Shown here piece after piece: positions 18,331 through 28,120 of a stretch of 64,000 bases of DNA. Every line of letters begins with the position of its first letter. Position 1 is the stretch's first letter. The notes under the pieces were generated by a model. The model saw nothing but the letters and a program-made list of their open reading frames with translations, was not told where the DNA came from and ran no database searches. The translations under genes and the position numbers were made by a program. This DNA is from Xanthomonas hydrangeae. Its GTDB lineage: Bacteria > Pseudomonadota > Gammaproteobacteria > Xanthomonadales > Xanthomonadaceae. The stretch spans positions 3,844,001 through 3,908,000 of the forward strand of contig LR990730.1 of NCBI GenBank assembly GCA_905142475.1, given 5' to 3'.

Positions 18331-20685
18331 ATGCAGCATCGGTCGATCGCCTTGTCTCCTCTGCGCTGGCTGGCGCTGTTTACCGCCCTCGCCACGTCTG
18401 CCGGCATCGCTGCGCCACGCGTTGCAGACGCCGGCTTCCAGGCGGTGGACCCGTTTATCGGCACCGGTGGCGAAGGCCACACCTATCCCGGCGCCACGGT
18501 GCCGTTCGGCATGGTGCAGCTGAGCCCGGATACGCAGATCAAACCGCGCAAGGAGGCCTATGGCTGGGCCGCCGGGTACCGGCACAGCGACAGCACGATT
18601 GTCGGTTTCTCGCATACGCATTTTTCCGGCTCCGGGCATTCGGACCTGGGCGATGTCTTGCTGATGCCGCAAACCGGCGAGGTCAAACTCGAACGCGGCG
18701 ATATCGCCACACCCGGCAGCGGCTACACCGCGCAGTTCGACCATGCCAGCGAGCAGGCGCAGCCCGGGTATTACGCGGTGACATTGAAAGACCGCAACAT
18801 CCGCGCCGAACTCACCGCCAGTGCGCGCGTCGGCGTGCATCGCTACACCTTCCCCAAAGGCAAGCCGGCGCACGTACTGGTGGACCTGCGCACCAGCCTG
18901 TACGACTACCCCGGCAAGGTGCAGTGGTCGCGGCTGCGCGTACGCAGCGATGGCACCGTCACCGGCTTTCGCGAAACGCGAGGTTGGGCGCCTGGGCGCC
19001 AGCTGTACTTCGCCATGCGCTTTTCGCGCCCGCTCACCGCCACGCAGCTGCACGACACCGAGCAGGACATCCCGTACAAGGGCTTTCCGCCGCCGGGCGA
19101 GAAGAATCCCGCCCAGCGCGCACAGATCGAAGGCCGGCAACTGGTCGGCGTGTTCGATGTTGCCAACGACGGCACACCGCTGGTGGTCAAGGTCGCGCTG
19201 TCGCCGGTCAGCGAGGCCGGTGCCATCGCCAATCTCGATGCGGAGGTGCCCGGTTTCGATTTCGACCGCGTGCGCGCCGATGCGCGCGTGCAATGGACGC
19301 AGGCGCTGTCGGCGATCGATGCGCAGGGCACGCCGCAACAACGCACCCAGCTCTACACCGCGCTGTATCACACCCTGCTCGGGCCCACGTTGTTCATGGA
19401 CAGCGATGGCCAGTACCGCGGGCCGGACAATGCCGTGCATCAGGCCAAGGGCTGGACCAACTACTCCACCTTTTCGCTGTGGGACACCTACCGCGCCCTG
19501 CATCCGCTGCTCACCCTGGTGCAGCCGCCGCAACGCAGCAGCGATGTGGTCAATTCCCTGCTCGCCTCGCGCCGCGAAAGCGCTTACGGCATCCTCCCCG
19601 TTTGGGCGTTCCACGGCCTGGAAACCTGGTGCATGATCGGCTACCACGCCGTGCCGGTGATCGCCGACGCCTACATGAAAGGCATCGGCGGCTTCGATGC
19701 CAACGAAGCGTTGGAGGCCATGGTCGCCAGCGCCAACTACGGCCCCTACGACGGTATCGCGCAATACCGCGAACTGGGCTATGTGCCCATCGACGAAGAA
19801 GGCGAGGCTGCGTCCAAGACGCTGGAATACGCCTTCGACGACTGGACCATCGCGCGCATGGCCGACAAGCTCGGCAAGCCCGCCATCGCCGCAGAATTCA
19901 GCAAGCGCGCCGGCAACTGGAAGCACGCCTTCGATCCCGCTACTGGCTACATGCGCGCGCGTACGCGTGCTGGAAGTTTCCGCGAGCCGTTCGATCCATC
20001 CGCCAGCGGTTACGGCAGCGACTACACCGAAGGCAATGCCTGGCAATACTCCTGGTACGTGCCGCAGGACGTCGCCGGGCTGGCGGCCGCGCATGGCGGC
20101 GACGACAAACTGCTGGCACGTCTGGATGCGGTGTTCGATGCCAAGGTCGACCCCAAGGTGTTCGAGCATATGGAAGACATCACCGGCCTGATCGGCTGGT
20201 ACGCGCACGGCAACGAGCCCAGCCACCATGTCGCCTATCTGTACGCCTACGCCGGGCAACCCTGGCGCACCCAGGCGCGGCTGACCCAGATCATGGACAC
20301 GCACTATCACGCCGGCCCGGAGGGCCTGGCCGGCAACGACGACCTCGGCCAGATGTCGGCCTGGTATGTGTTCACTACGCTGGGCTTTTATCCGGTCGCG
20401 CCAGGCAGCAACCAATACATCATCGGCCGCCCGTTCCTGCCGCGCGCCACGCTCAACCTGCCCAATGGCAAGCGTTTCAGCGTGATCGCCGATGGCCTGA
20501 GCAAAGCGCGCAGCTACATCGGCAGTGTCACCCTCAACGGCCAGCCGCTGACCCGCGCCTACCTCACCCACGAGCAGATTCAGGCCGGCGGCGAGCTGCG
20601 CTTTCGCATGCAGGCCACGCCGAATACGCAATGGGCCACCGATCCCGCGCAGCGGCCGTATTCGATGTCCACCCAGACGCACTGA
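18331..20685 (+). CDS. Glycoside hydrolase family 92 alpha-mannosidase, secreted
   Basis: A 784-residue protein from the ATG at 18331, chosen because a signal peptide starts there (LSPLRWLALFTALATSAG, cleavage near residue 30); the longer frame upstream lacks one. The mature protein opens with the GH92 hallmark VDPFIGTGGEGHTYPGA and carries the catalytic-domain motifs GHLSGTG-like (FSGSGHSDLGDVLLMP), SLWDTYRALHPL, WNGYTEGNAW-like (YTEGNAWQYSW) and the Ca-binding GNDDLGQMSAWYVF. GH92 enzymes are calcium-dependent exo-mannosidases, mainly alpha-1,2, acting on N-glycan or other mannosides. In Xanthomonas they take part in plant N-glycan breakdown. It ends 1 bp from the convergent DUF429 gene. 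Confidence 0.94.
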   Translation: MQHRSIALSPLRWLALFTALATSAGIAAPRVADAGFQAVDPFIGTGGEGHTYPGATVPFGMVQLSPDTQIKPRKEAYGWAAGYRHSDSTIVGFSHTHFSGSGHSDLGDVLLMPQTGEVKLERGDIATPGSGYTAQFDHASEQAQPGYYAVTLKDRNIRAELTASARVGVHRYTFPKGKPAHVLVDLRTSLYDYPGKVQWSRLRVRSDGTVTGFRETRGWAPGRQLYFAMRFSRPLTATQLHDTEQDIPYKGFPPPGEKNPAQRAQIEGRQLVGVFDVANDGTPLVVKVALSPVSEAGAIANLDAEVPGFDFDRVRADARVQWTQALSAIDAQGTPQQRTQLYTALYHTLLGPTLFMDSDGQYRGPDNAVHQAKGWTNYSTFSLWDTYRALHPLLTLVQPPQRSSDVVNSLLASRRESAYGILPVWAFHGLETWCMIGYHAVPVIADAYMKGIGGFDANEALEAMVASANYGPYDGIAQYRELGYVPIDEEGEAASKTLEYAFDDWTIARMADKLGKPAIAAEFSKRAGNWKHAFDPATGYMRARTRAGSFREPFDPSASGYGSDYTEGNAWQYSWYVPQDVAGLAAAHGGDDKLLARLDAVFDAKVDPKVFEHMEDITGLIGWYAHGNEPSHHVAYLYAYAGQPWRTQARLTQIMDTHYHAGPEGLAGNDDLGQMSAWYVFTTLGFYPVAPGSNQYIIGRPFLPRATLNLPNGKRFSVIADGLSKARSYIGSVTLNGQPLTRAYLTHEQIQAGGELRFRMQATPNTQWATDPAQRPYSMSTQTH

Positions 20686-20686
20686 G

Positions 20687-21394
20687 TCAGTAGTGGATGC
20701 CCATGCGCAACCCGCAGGCATCCCGCTCCACCACCGCCGGCAAGCTGCCGGCGGCGCCTGCGGCAATGCGCTGCGCACTCCAGCAGGCCACCAAGGCATC
20801 CAGCACATCGTCCGGCTTGGCCAGCGCACGCGGCACGCGCTCCAGCAATGCGGCGACTTGCCTTACGCCGTAGCACTGGCCCAGCAAGGCGGCTCGCTGT
20901 TGGTGGCCCGCACTGCTCTTCTTTCCCGCCGTCAGGCCCTGCCCGCCAGCGAGCACGGCGAACGACACTTCCGGGTGCACCTCGAATACGCGCTCCGCCC
21001 ATACCGGATCGGCGCGCAAGGCACTGTCCCAGTCACGAATCTTCGACAGCAGCGCAAACGACTGCACGCCAAAGCCACGCTGCCCGTCGTGGTCCAGCAC
21101 CCGATGCAGCGCAGAGGCTTCCACCTGCGTGCTTGCATGCAACATCCCGCGCAGCGGCGCGGCAAAGATGCTGCATGCGCGTCTGCCGCCCACAAAGCGC
21201 CGCGCCTGCGCATCCGCAGCACGGGGCGCGTGCTCGCTCAAGCCAATCGGAATATCCACGCCGAGCACATCGATGTGGCGCAGTGCGCTCGCCAAGGCGT
21301 CAACTGTCGGATAACAGGCAAATTGCAGCCCATCGTCTGCCTCCCACACCGCCAACCAACCGCTGCCGGCGCCATCGATCCCTACACACTGCAT
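20687..21394 (-). CDS. DUF429 family protein (RNase H-like fold predicted nuclease)
   Basis: A 235-residue protein from the ATG at 21394. It starts with GIDGAGSGWLAVW and continues with VDIPIGLSE and the RRACSIFAAP region that characterises DUF429. The family is predicted to have an RNase H-like fold, but its activity is not established. The C-terminus contains DDVLDALVACWSAQRI, the usual family end. It is convergent with the GH92 gene and divergent from the short-chain dehydrogenase. Confidence 0.85.
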   Translation of the reverse strand: MQCVGIDGAGSGWLAVWEADDGLQFACYPTVDALASALRHIDVLGVDIPIGLSEHAPRAADAQARRFVGGRRACSIFAAPLRGMLHASTQVEASALHRVLDHDGQRGFGVQSFALLSKIRDWDSALRADPVWAERVFEVHPEVSFAVLAGGQGLTAGKKSSAGHQQRAALLGQCYGVRQVAALLERVPRALAKPDDVLDALVACWSAQRIAAGAAGSLPAVVERDACGLRMGIHY

Positions 21395-21579
21395 TGCGGT
21401 CCTCCCGGTCGCGGCCTGCGTGTACGGCGCAGTAGCACCGCACGCGCGCCATCTGCGTGGCGCGTTCACATCATGCACAACATTCGTTCACCCGCACGCA
21501 TCGCCGTGGTTTCCAGACTGCTCTGCATCGGGCCGCAGCACGCTGCGGCCCTGCCATCCCCCAATGCAGGAGCCAGTGC

Positions 21580-22482
21580 ATGTCCAGCACCAAGAACCAG
21601 TACGAAATGCAGAACCCGCTCACCCAGTTTCCGCAGCCCAAGTTCCCCGAGCAAACCCAGGAAGCGCCAGGCACCATCCATGCATTGCAGCCCAAGGCCG
21701 ACCACGGCGAGCAGAGCTACCGGGGCTTCGGCCGCCTGAAGGGCCGCAAGGCGCTGATCACCGGCGCCGATTCGGGCATCGGCCGCGCCACCGCGATTGC
21801 CTACGCACGCGAAGGCGCCGACATCGTGCTCAATTATCTGCCGGAAGAAGAACAGGACGCTGCGGAGGTGGTGAAGTTGATCGAGGCCGAAGGCCGCAAG
21901 GCGATCAGCATCCCCGGTGATCTCCAGGATGAGGCTTTCTGCAACCAGTTGGTCGCACGCGCGGTCAAGGAGCTCGGCGGGCTGGATCTGCTGGTCAATA
22001 TCGCCGGCAAGCAGACCGCGATGAAAGACATCGCCGACATCACCACCGAGCAGTTCGACGCCACCTACAAGACCAACGTGTACGCGATGTTCTGGCTGTG
22101 CAAGGCGGCCATCCCGCACCTGCCGCCGGGCGCATCCATCATCAACACCGGCTCGATCCAGTCCTACCAGCCCTCGCCGACGCTGCTGGACTACGCGTCC
22201 ACCAAGGCGGCCATCGTCAACTTCACCAAGGGCCTGGCTCAGCAGGTCGCCGAGAAGGGCATCCGCGTCAACGCCGTCGCCCCCGGCCCGGTGTGGACCC
22301 CGCTGCAACCCAGCGGTGGCCAGCCGCCGGAAAAGATTCCCGAGTTCGGCTCGGAAACCCCGCTCAAGCGTGCCGGCCAGCCGGTGGAAATGGCGCCGCT
22401 GTACGTGATCCTGGCCTCGCAGGAATCCAGCTATGTCACCGGCGAAGTGTTTGGTGCCACCGGTGGCTTGTTGCTGTCCTGA
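21580..22482 (+). CDS. Short-chain dehydrogenase/reductase, YghA-like
   Basis: A 300-residue SDR with an about 50-residue N-terminal extension before the Rossmann motif [12 protein letters not shown]. The catalytic residues are S in INTGSIQSY and YASTK, and the cofactor-proximal NIAG is present. The extension and the motif order match the E. coli YghA/Bacillus YhdF group of NAD(P)-dependent aldehyde/alcohol reductases often induced by stress. The start at 21580 has a good ribosome binding site (AGGAG, about 7 bp away). An intrinsic-terminator-like hairpin follows the stop. Confidence 0.92.
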   Translation: MSSTKNQYEMQNPLTQFPQPKFPEQTQEAPGTIHALQPKADHGEQSYRGFGRLKGRKALITGADSGIGRATAIAYAREGADIVLNYLPEEEQDAAEVVKLIEAEGRKAISIPGDLQDEAFCNQLVARAVKELGGLDLLVNIAGKQTAMKDIADITTEQFDATYKTNVYAMFWLCKAAIPHLPPGASIINTGSIQSYQPSPTLLDYASTKAAIVNFTKGLAQQVAEKGIRVNAVAPGPVWTPLQPSGGQPPEKIPEFGSETPLKRAGQPVEMAPLYVILASQESSYVTGEVFGATGGLLLS

Positions 22483-22519
22483 GTTAGCTTAAAGCGCACT
22501 TCCAACGTCACGCCACCAG

Positions 22520-22561
22520 AACCCCGCTGATCGCTGCATGCGCAGTGGCCGGCGGGGTTTT
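22520..22561 (+). terminator. Intrinsic terminator after the YghA-like gene
   Basis: AACCCCGC (22520-22527) pairs with GCGGGGTT (22552-22559), followed by a short T-rich stretch, 38 bp after the stop codon. Confidence 0.65.
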
Positions 22562-22675
22562 CTTCAATGGCGCTTTTGGTAGTGGCGGCAGTCTCGAATG
22601 CTGATGCATCAGCACCACCGAACCGCAAGGTAGTTCGACCAACTAAGCAAAGACGGCTTCGATCATGCGAAGCTC

Positions 22676-22721
22676 CCCTTCTCCCACCGGGAGAAGGTGC
22701 CCGAAGGGCGGATGAGGGTAC
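22676..22721. repeat. Short dispersed palindromic repeat (family 3)
   Basis: A hairpin of CCTTCTCCC/GGGAGAAGG type followed by GGCGGATGAGGGTAC. Related copies in this window lie at 24502-24550, 24639-24677 and 52192-52280. Confidence 0.7.
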
Positions 22722-22757
22722 GCAATCTCCCACCAACACCCAGCCCACGGTCCGCGC

Positions 22758-24329
22758 TTACTGCATCACCACAGTCTGGATCGCATGCGCCGGAATCTCC
22801 AACTCACTCGACGCCTCGCCCACATACAGGTTGTAGCGGATCGCCACATCGCTGGCATTCATCACCACCGTCGCCAGGCTGCCATCGGCATTGAGAAACG
22901 AAGTAGTCGCCAGATTGCTGCGGCTACTGGCCGCACTCACCCGCCGCGCGCCAGGGCGGATGAACTTGGAAAAATGGCCGATATACCAATAGCTCGGCGT
23001 ATAGATCACCTCCCCGGTGCGCGTGTCGGCATGCACCGGCGCAAAGCAGTAGTTGCCCACGTGATTGGGCCCGCCATGTTCGTCGAGCAGAATGTTCCAG
23101 TCGGTCCAGCCCACCGCCCCATGATTCAGATCGTTGATGATCGCGGTGCCATAGCGCTCGCCATTGGGCCAGGACTGCAGCTTTGCCGGGTCGAACTTCT
23201 CCACCGCCGCTTCGGTCAGCAGCAGGTGCTTGTCCGGATACGCCTGCGCCACCGCTGCAACGTTCTCCACCATCGGCGCGAACCCGGCCCAGGTCTCGTA
23301 CCAGTGGAAGCCCATGCCCCACGCGTATTTGGCCGCTTCCGGATCGTCCAAGATCACATGCGCGCGGTGCAGCATCATGTCGCGGTTGTGGTCCCACACG
23401 ATGATCTTGCGATCGCCGTAGCCCGCCTTGGCCATGCTGGGCCCGAGATGGTGCTTGAGGAAATCGCGTTCTTCTTCGGCGGAGAACACCATCGACTCCC
23501 AGGTCTGCACCGCCATCGGCTCGTTTTGCAAGCTGATGCCCCAGATCGGGATACCCGCCTTTTCCTAGGCCGCGATGAAGCGCGTGTAGTAGGTGGCCCA
23601 GGCCTGCGCATAGGCGGGCAGCAACTTGCCGCCCTTGAGCATGTTCTTGCTGTCTTTCATGAAGGCTGGCGCGCTCCATGGGCTGGCGAAGGTGGTCAGC
23701 GTGCCGCCAGCCGCTGCGATAGCCTGGCGTAGCATCGGGATGCGATAGCGCTGATCGTGCTTGACCGAGAAACTCTTCAGCGCCGTATCGCCTTCCTTGA
23801 TGTAGGTGTAGCTGCCGCTGCTGAAATCCGAGCTGTGGATGGTGGTGCGCGCCAGCGTGTAGCCGATGCCTTTTTGCGGATCGTAGTACGCCGTGAGCAG
23901 CTCGCGTTGCGCACGTTTGGGCAGTTTGGCGAAGGTCTCCGCGCTGGAATCGGTGATCGCCCCGCCGATGCCCAGCACCTCCTGAAATCGGTGTTGCGGA
24001 TTGACGAAGATGGAGTTCTCTTTCTCGGTCAGGGCATGCCCGGTCTTGAGCGGCTCGACGGCGCTGACGCGCATCTGCTGCGTTGCGCCCTGGGCGCTGG
24101 TGTAGACGCGTAGTGCACCGGTTTGCGGTGCAGATGAAGCATCAACCTGTCCTGCTGCAACCCCTGTGTTCTTCGATGCAGGCGTGGATGCACGTGCAGA
24201 CGATGCCGTTTGTGTCGGCATCGGTGTCGGCATCGGTGTCGGTGTTTGTGCAGATGCCAACACTGCCCCAGTCGCAGCGCCCCAAATCCCCAACAGCCCC
24301 ACCATCGACCACGCAATCGTTCGCTTCAC
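22758..24329 (-). pseudogene. GH30 glycosidase (glucosylceramidase/endo-glucanase type) interrupted by an in-frame amber stop
   Basis: One continuous frame of 524 codons encodes a GH30 enzyme, broken only by TAG at 23565-23567 (codon 255). The first part has a signal peptide (AWSMVGLLGIWGAATGAVLA), a PTPMPTP linker, and GIGGAITDSSAETF and SPWSAPAFMKDSK; the second resumes with EKAGIPIWGISLQNEP, whose glutamate is the acid/base, and contains LTEAAVEKF, with the nucleophile region, and the terminal beta-sandwich. A Tyr or Gln codon is expected at the stop. The lesion separates the barrel into two pieces, so the enzyme should be inactive unless the stop is misread or a sequencing error. The intact enzyme would attack beta-1,6-glucan or glucosyl-sphingolipid-like substrates. 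Confidence 0.85.
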
Positions 24330-24501
24330 CGTGCACCCTCCCAGGTTGGTGGGGCCAGCCTAACCGAGCAACGCGCCGCAACATGCGTGGACAGACGAGC
24401 ACAAGCGCGGATTGCCTTACCCGTGGAAGAGTGCCCGAGAACCCACGATGGTATGTCCGCTGAGGGTAGAGCCAAGTTAGTTCAATCAACGGCACAGCCC
24501 T

Positions 24502-24550
24502 ACCCTTCTCCCCCCGGGAGAAGCTGGCCCGAAGGGCCGGATGAGGGTAC
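24502..24550. repeat. Short dispersed palindromic repeat (family 3)
   Basis: CCCTTCTCCCC/GGGGAGAAG-type hairpin followed by GAAGGGCCGGATGAGGGTAC, as in the copy at 22676. Confidence 0.7.
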
Positions 24551-24638
24551 GTCTGCTAAGAGTGCAACCCGCCCCCTGCAATCAAGGCAACAACGTACCC
24601 CCTTCTGGAAACACAAATCCGCGACTCCAGCAAAGGGA

Positions 24639-24677
24639 CCCTCACCCCAACCCCTCTCCCGCTGGAGAGGGGCTTTT
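24639..24677. repeat. Short dispersed palindromic repeat (family 3, second arm type)
   Basis: ACCCCTCTCCC...GGAGAGGGGCTTTT hairpin. The same arm begins the compound copy at 52192-52280. Confidence 0.65.
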
Positions 24678-24711
24678 GGTCTGCGCGCGGCATCAACGCA
24701 ACGAGCTTCGA

Positions 24712-25590
24712 TCACGCGCGCGCCAACCGATCCAAAATCCCAGGCACTTCCGCCCCAAGCTCGCGCGCCAGAAACCCCACCGTCCCAATCCGCTTGGCCA
24801 ACTGCCTGCCCGCCGCCGCATGCACCAACACGCCCCATAACGCAGCCGTCAACGCCTCGCAGCCGCGCGCGGCAAACCCGGCAATCAATCCCGCCAAGAC
24901 ATCGCCAGACCCGGACGTGCCCAGCCCGGACGCACCACCGCGATGCATCCACAACACACCCTCCGGCCCGGCAATAAAACTGTCCGCACCTTTGACGATC
25001 ACCACGCTGCGCAGCTTCTTCGCAAACGCCAGCGCGTACTCGCCCGGTGCCGCTTCCACCGCCGCCTTGTCGTCGTCGGCCAGGGTCGCCATCTCACCCG
25101 CATGCGGCGTCAGCACAATCAGCACAAATGGCCGCCCGATCGGCGCCCGCAAACCACGCGACAAGGCACCGGCATCCAGGACCAACGTGCACACCGCCTG
25201 CTCGGCAGCGCGCTTGACCATCGCAACAGTCGTGGCCGACGACGCCATCCCCGGCCCGATCACCGCCGCATCGCAGGCCGCCATCGCCGCATCCAGCGCG
25301 CGATGCCCGCGCACGATCTCGCCCTGCCCGTTCTGCGCCAACCCCAGCACCAGCGCCTCCGGCACCGCCAAGGCCATGCCCGGCGCCACGCTGGCAGCGG
25401 TGGCGATCTGCAACTTGCCCGCACCGGTACGCAGCGCCGCTTCGCCAGCCAGCAACACCGCGCCCGGCACACGCATCGAGCCACCCACGATCAACACGCG
25501 GCCGCGCTGCTCCTTGTCGCCGCCCGGTGCCGGCAACGGCATCGACCGCAAGGCGGCGGCGGTGAGCATGCGAACGCGCGGGCCAGCCAT
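24712..25590 (-). CDS. nnrD: ADP-dependent NAD(P)H-hydrate dehydratase
   Basis: A 292-residue YjeF C-terminal-type (ribokinase-fold) enzyme that dehydrates damaged NADHX/NADPHX using ADP or ATP. Diagnostic segments are RGRVLIVGGS, GAGKLQIAT, AAVIGPGM, LVLDAGALS, LTPHAGEMA, VVIVKGADSFI and the catalytic GLGTSGSGDVLAGLIAG. The epimerase (NnrE) domain is not fused, so it must be encoded elsewhere. The ATG at 25590 overlaps the stop of the phosphatase gene by an ATGA junction, implying one transcript. Confidence 0.92.
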   Translation of the reverse strand: MAGPRVRMLTAAALRSMPLPAPGGDKEQRGRVLIVGGSMRVPGAVLLAGEAALRTGAGKLQIATAASVAPGMALAVPEALVLGLAQNGQGEIVRGHRALDAAMAACDAAVIGPGMASSATTVAMVKRAAEQAVCTLVLDAGALSRGLRAPIGRPFVLIVLTPHAGEMATLADDDKAAVEAAPGEYALAFAKKLRSVVIVKGADSFIAGPEGVLWMHRGGASGLGTSGSGDVLAGLIAGFAARGCEALTAALWGVLVHAAAGRQLAKRIGTVGFLARELGAEVPGILDRLARA

Positions 25591-26378
25591 CAGCGCGCGC
25601 CGGCCGGGCGATCGGACTCGGTGGTCACCGGCGCATCGGCCAGCTCGGGCGAGACGAAGTTGGTGCGCACCAGTTTCAACGCCTGCCCATCGTTTGCCGC
25701 CACGTACTCGGTGACGCCGCAGTTGGGCACCTCCCCTTCGCGATCGATGCCCAGAATCGTGGCTTCGTCCATACGTTCGGCCAGATAGCGAAAACAATTG
25801 ACGATCACCTGATGCCCCACGATCAGCACGCGCGCACCCACATGATTTCGCTGCAGATCGCCAACCACCGCACGCAGCCGGAAGATCACATCGCACCAAC
25901 TCTCCCCACCAGGCGGGCGGAAATAAAACTTGCCCACCAGCTTGCGTTGCTCGGCCAGCTCCGGGAAGTTCGTGATGATGCCGGCGGTGGTATAGCGGTC
26001 GAGCACGCCGAACTCCTTCTCGCGCAGACGCTCGTCGATGCTCAGCATATCGTCGCCGTGTCCGAGCGCGCGCACCACCGCCGCGGCGGTCTGCCGGGCA
26101 CGCACATAGGGCGAACACAGCACTACAGTGGGCCGCTCATGCGCAGGCAAACCCGACATCCACATACCCAGCGCATACGCCTGCCGCTCGCCCAATGCCG
26201 ACAGCGGCACGTCTGCATCGCGATGTTCCAGATCGATCAATGCATGGCCGTGCGCCTCGGCCACATCGCGCGCCACGTTGCCCGAACTCTGCCCGTGCCG
26301 CGCCACCCACAACCGCTCGGGCCACTGTGTCGACACGCCGGCCACCGCACTTTTCTCACTCACATCCATCTCCTGCAT
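25590..26378 (-). CDS. Histidine phosphatase superfamily (phosphoglycerate mutase-like) protein
   Basis: A protein of about 262 residues with the catalytic RHG motif in VARHGQSSGN (about residue 28), the second histidine in LIVGHQVIVN, and an E/EF pair in LREKEFGVLD. The family dephosphorylates small phosphometabolites. Several starts are possible: ATG at 26378, ATG at 26369, or GTG at 26363, which is spaced 6 bp from a CAGGAG ribosome binding site and may be the true one. It forms a two-gene operon with nnrD. Confidence 0.87.
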   Translation of the reverse strand: MQEMDVSEKSAVAGVSTQWPERLWVARHGQSSGNVARDVAEAHGHALIDLEHRDADVPLSALGERQAYALGMWMSGLPAHERPTVVLCSPYVRARQTAAAVVRALGHGDDMLSIDERLREKEFGVLDRYTTAGIITNFPELAEQRKLVGKFYFRPPGGESWCDVIFRLRAVVGDLQRNHVGARVLIVGHQVIVNCFRYLAERMDEATILGIDREGEVPNCGVTEYVAANDGQALKLVRTNFVSPELADAPVTTESDRPAGAR

Positions 26379-26548
26379 CAATCAGCCTCACGTGTCGCAC
26401 AGCACCCGTGAACACCTGGTCGATCACGCCTTGCCTGCAGCAATTTCAACAGCGCGCAAATACAGCACGCAGTGCACAGTTACAAGCGAGCACAACGGAG
26501 CAGTGACGCCGCGCCGCTATACTGCAGCCCCCCGCCAATCTGCTGCCC

Positions 26549-27178
26549 ATGTCCAACGTCCTGCTGTTGCGCACGGCGAAAGAGCGCGAAGAATTGCTGC
26601 TGGAAGAGGTGCTGGACGCTACCGAGCAATGCATCGACGCCATCGGCCTGAGCGCCACCAGCTTCGAGCTGATCGCCGAGCGCGCCAGGGTCAGCTGCGG
26701 CAGCCTGCTGCAACGTTTCGCAGACAAGGACGCGCTGGTGCGCGCCTTGCTGGAGCGCAACTACATGCGCGCCATCCGCCAGATGTGGCTGGTGGAACAC
26801 CCGGCCAACGTGCACGTGGTGGATTTCATCGCCGGCCTGCTCGAGGAATGGCTGCTGCAGGAAATCAACATCAAGCGCACCCGCATCGACCTGGAACTGC
26901 ACCTGGCCACCCTGCGCGACCCGGTGCTGGCCGCCTTCATGCGCCGGCAGAGCGCCTCGCTGATCGAACACCTCAGCGCCCTGCTCAAGCGCCTGCTGCG
27001 CGGCCACGCAGACCCGGCCAGCAGCGAACAGGAATTCCAGGCCCGCGTCTTCGCCGTCGCCGCCATGTGCGGCGGCCTGCACAGCGTGATGACCAGCGGC
27101 ATGGAACTCAACCGCATGCATCTGCAGTTGATCCTGCGCGAGAGTTTGTCGGGGATTTTGCAGTCTGCGCCGGTGTAG
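26549..27178 (+). CDS. TetR/AcrR-family transcriptional regulator
   Basis: A 209-residue helical protein. The N-terminal 60 residues form a TetR-type helix-turn-helix (SFELIAERARVSCGSLLQRFADKDALV). The C-terminal part is an all-helical ligand-binding domain. The gene is divergent from the histidine phosphatase/nnrD operon with a 170-bp gap, so that operon or a distant gene may be its target. Ligand unknown. Confidence 0.87.
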   Translation: MSNVLLLRTAKEREELLLEEVLDATEQCIDAIGLSATSFELIAERARVSCGSLLQRFADKDALVRALLERNYMRAIRQMWLVEHPANVHVVDFIAGLLEEWLLQEINIKRTRIDLELHLATLRDPVLAAFMRRQSASLIEHLSALLKRLLRGHADPASSEQEFQARVFAVAAMCGGLHSVMTSGMELNRMHLQLILRESLSGILQSAPV

Positions 27179-27247
27179 CTCGGAAAACCGGGCAGGTCAG
27201 GCGTGGCCCACCGTGCCACCGCAACCAGCCACGCATAGGATCACCCT

Positions 27248-27997
27248 TCAACTGTCGGACGATGCGGACGCCTCCGCGGACGCGCGGGCTCTTGCGGCCA
27301 AGAGCAGCTGGGTGACCAACGCGCAGGCATCGTCGCCAACGCCGCGAGCGGCGCGCCAGAGCTCTGGGGGCAATTGGGAACGGTCTGCAGTTGCCAGGTT
27401 CTGAAGATCTGCTGCTAGCGCCGCAGCCTCTTCTTCGTTCATCTCACCCTCGAGACCGGTTGCCTCGCCGTTGTTCACCATGGCGATGGCCGCATCCAGA
27501 CATGCCTCGGTGACGCCCAACTCCTTCGCCCTGTCGGCCTTGCTGACGTTCGTCTGCGGCTGCGCTTGCAGGTAGCGGTTTGCCAGATACTGCACCGCAG
27601 ACAGCGTGCCCATCACCACGGCGTAGGCCAAGGCCGGCACGAGCGTGACACCCGCATTCTTTTTCCAGGACAATTCCCCTCTTGCATACGCATGTGCCGC
27701 CGCAGCGGGCGCATGCACCGCGTCCAGAACCGCGGCTTCGGCAGGCCCGGCAACGGCGGAAGCGGCAAACCGCGCTGCGTGCAGGCCGGTGTTCGCGATC
27801 TGCACGCCAATGGGAACGGATCGGGCGCTGACCCGCGCCGCACGCACAGGCGCACGCGGCAGGTCTTGCTTCAGTTGCGTGTTGGCCTGCGGGTCGCCGC
27901 GTTGAGACGGGCTACCCACCTCGCGCGGCGCCTGCACATCGTGTGGATCGTGCCTTGCCGCTCCAAGGCCCGCAGAAGTCACTGGGATGGGACTCAT
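27248..27997 (-). CDS. Unknown protein, paralogue 1 of a candidate effector pair
   Basis: A 249-residue protein I do not recognise. It has a Pro/Gln/Arg-rich, probably disordered N-terminus (about 1-60), an Ala-rich segment, one hydrophobic stretch (VTLVPALAYAVVMGTLSAV) and a charged helical C-terminus ending in a Ser/Ala-rich tail. It is clearly paralogous to the next upstream gene: both share VPIG-QIAN-G, TEACLDAAI-MV, the EMNE-E segment and LATADRS-LPP-LWRAA-G, in the same order. It lies 123 bp after that gene on the same strand and has no PIP box of its own, so it may be read from the PIP promoter at 28938-28962. Position beside xopQ suggests a type III effector or accessory protein; this is inference. 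Confidence 0.7.
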   Translation of the reverse strand: MSPIPVTSAGLGAARHDPHDVQAPREVGSPSQRGDPQANTQLKQDLPRAPVRAARVSARSVPIGVQIANTGLHAARFAASAVAGPAEAAVLDAVHAPAAAAHAYARGELSWKKNAGVTLVPALAYAVVMGTLSAVQYLANRYLQAQPQTNVSKADRAKELGVTEACLDAAIAMVNNGEATGLEGEMNEEEAAALAADLQNLATADRSQLPPELWRAARGVGDDACALVTQLLLAARARASAEASASSDS

Positions 27998-28120
27998 GCC
28001 TCAACTCCTTCTATCAGATCAACCAAAATGGCTGGTTCACAGTCTGCTATGCACGCTTCATTGCGCTTGGCGCAAGGCCGAAAAAATAGACGACCTGGCG
28101 ACGTGCATGCAGCAGAACGC

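Larger units (their letters stand above)
24330..24711. other. 382-bp gene-free region with dispersed repeats
   Basis: No gene is supported. It holds the upstream region of the GH30 gene and two family-3 repeats (24502-24550 and 24639-24677). Confidence 0.65.
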
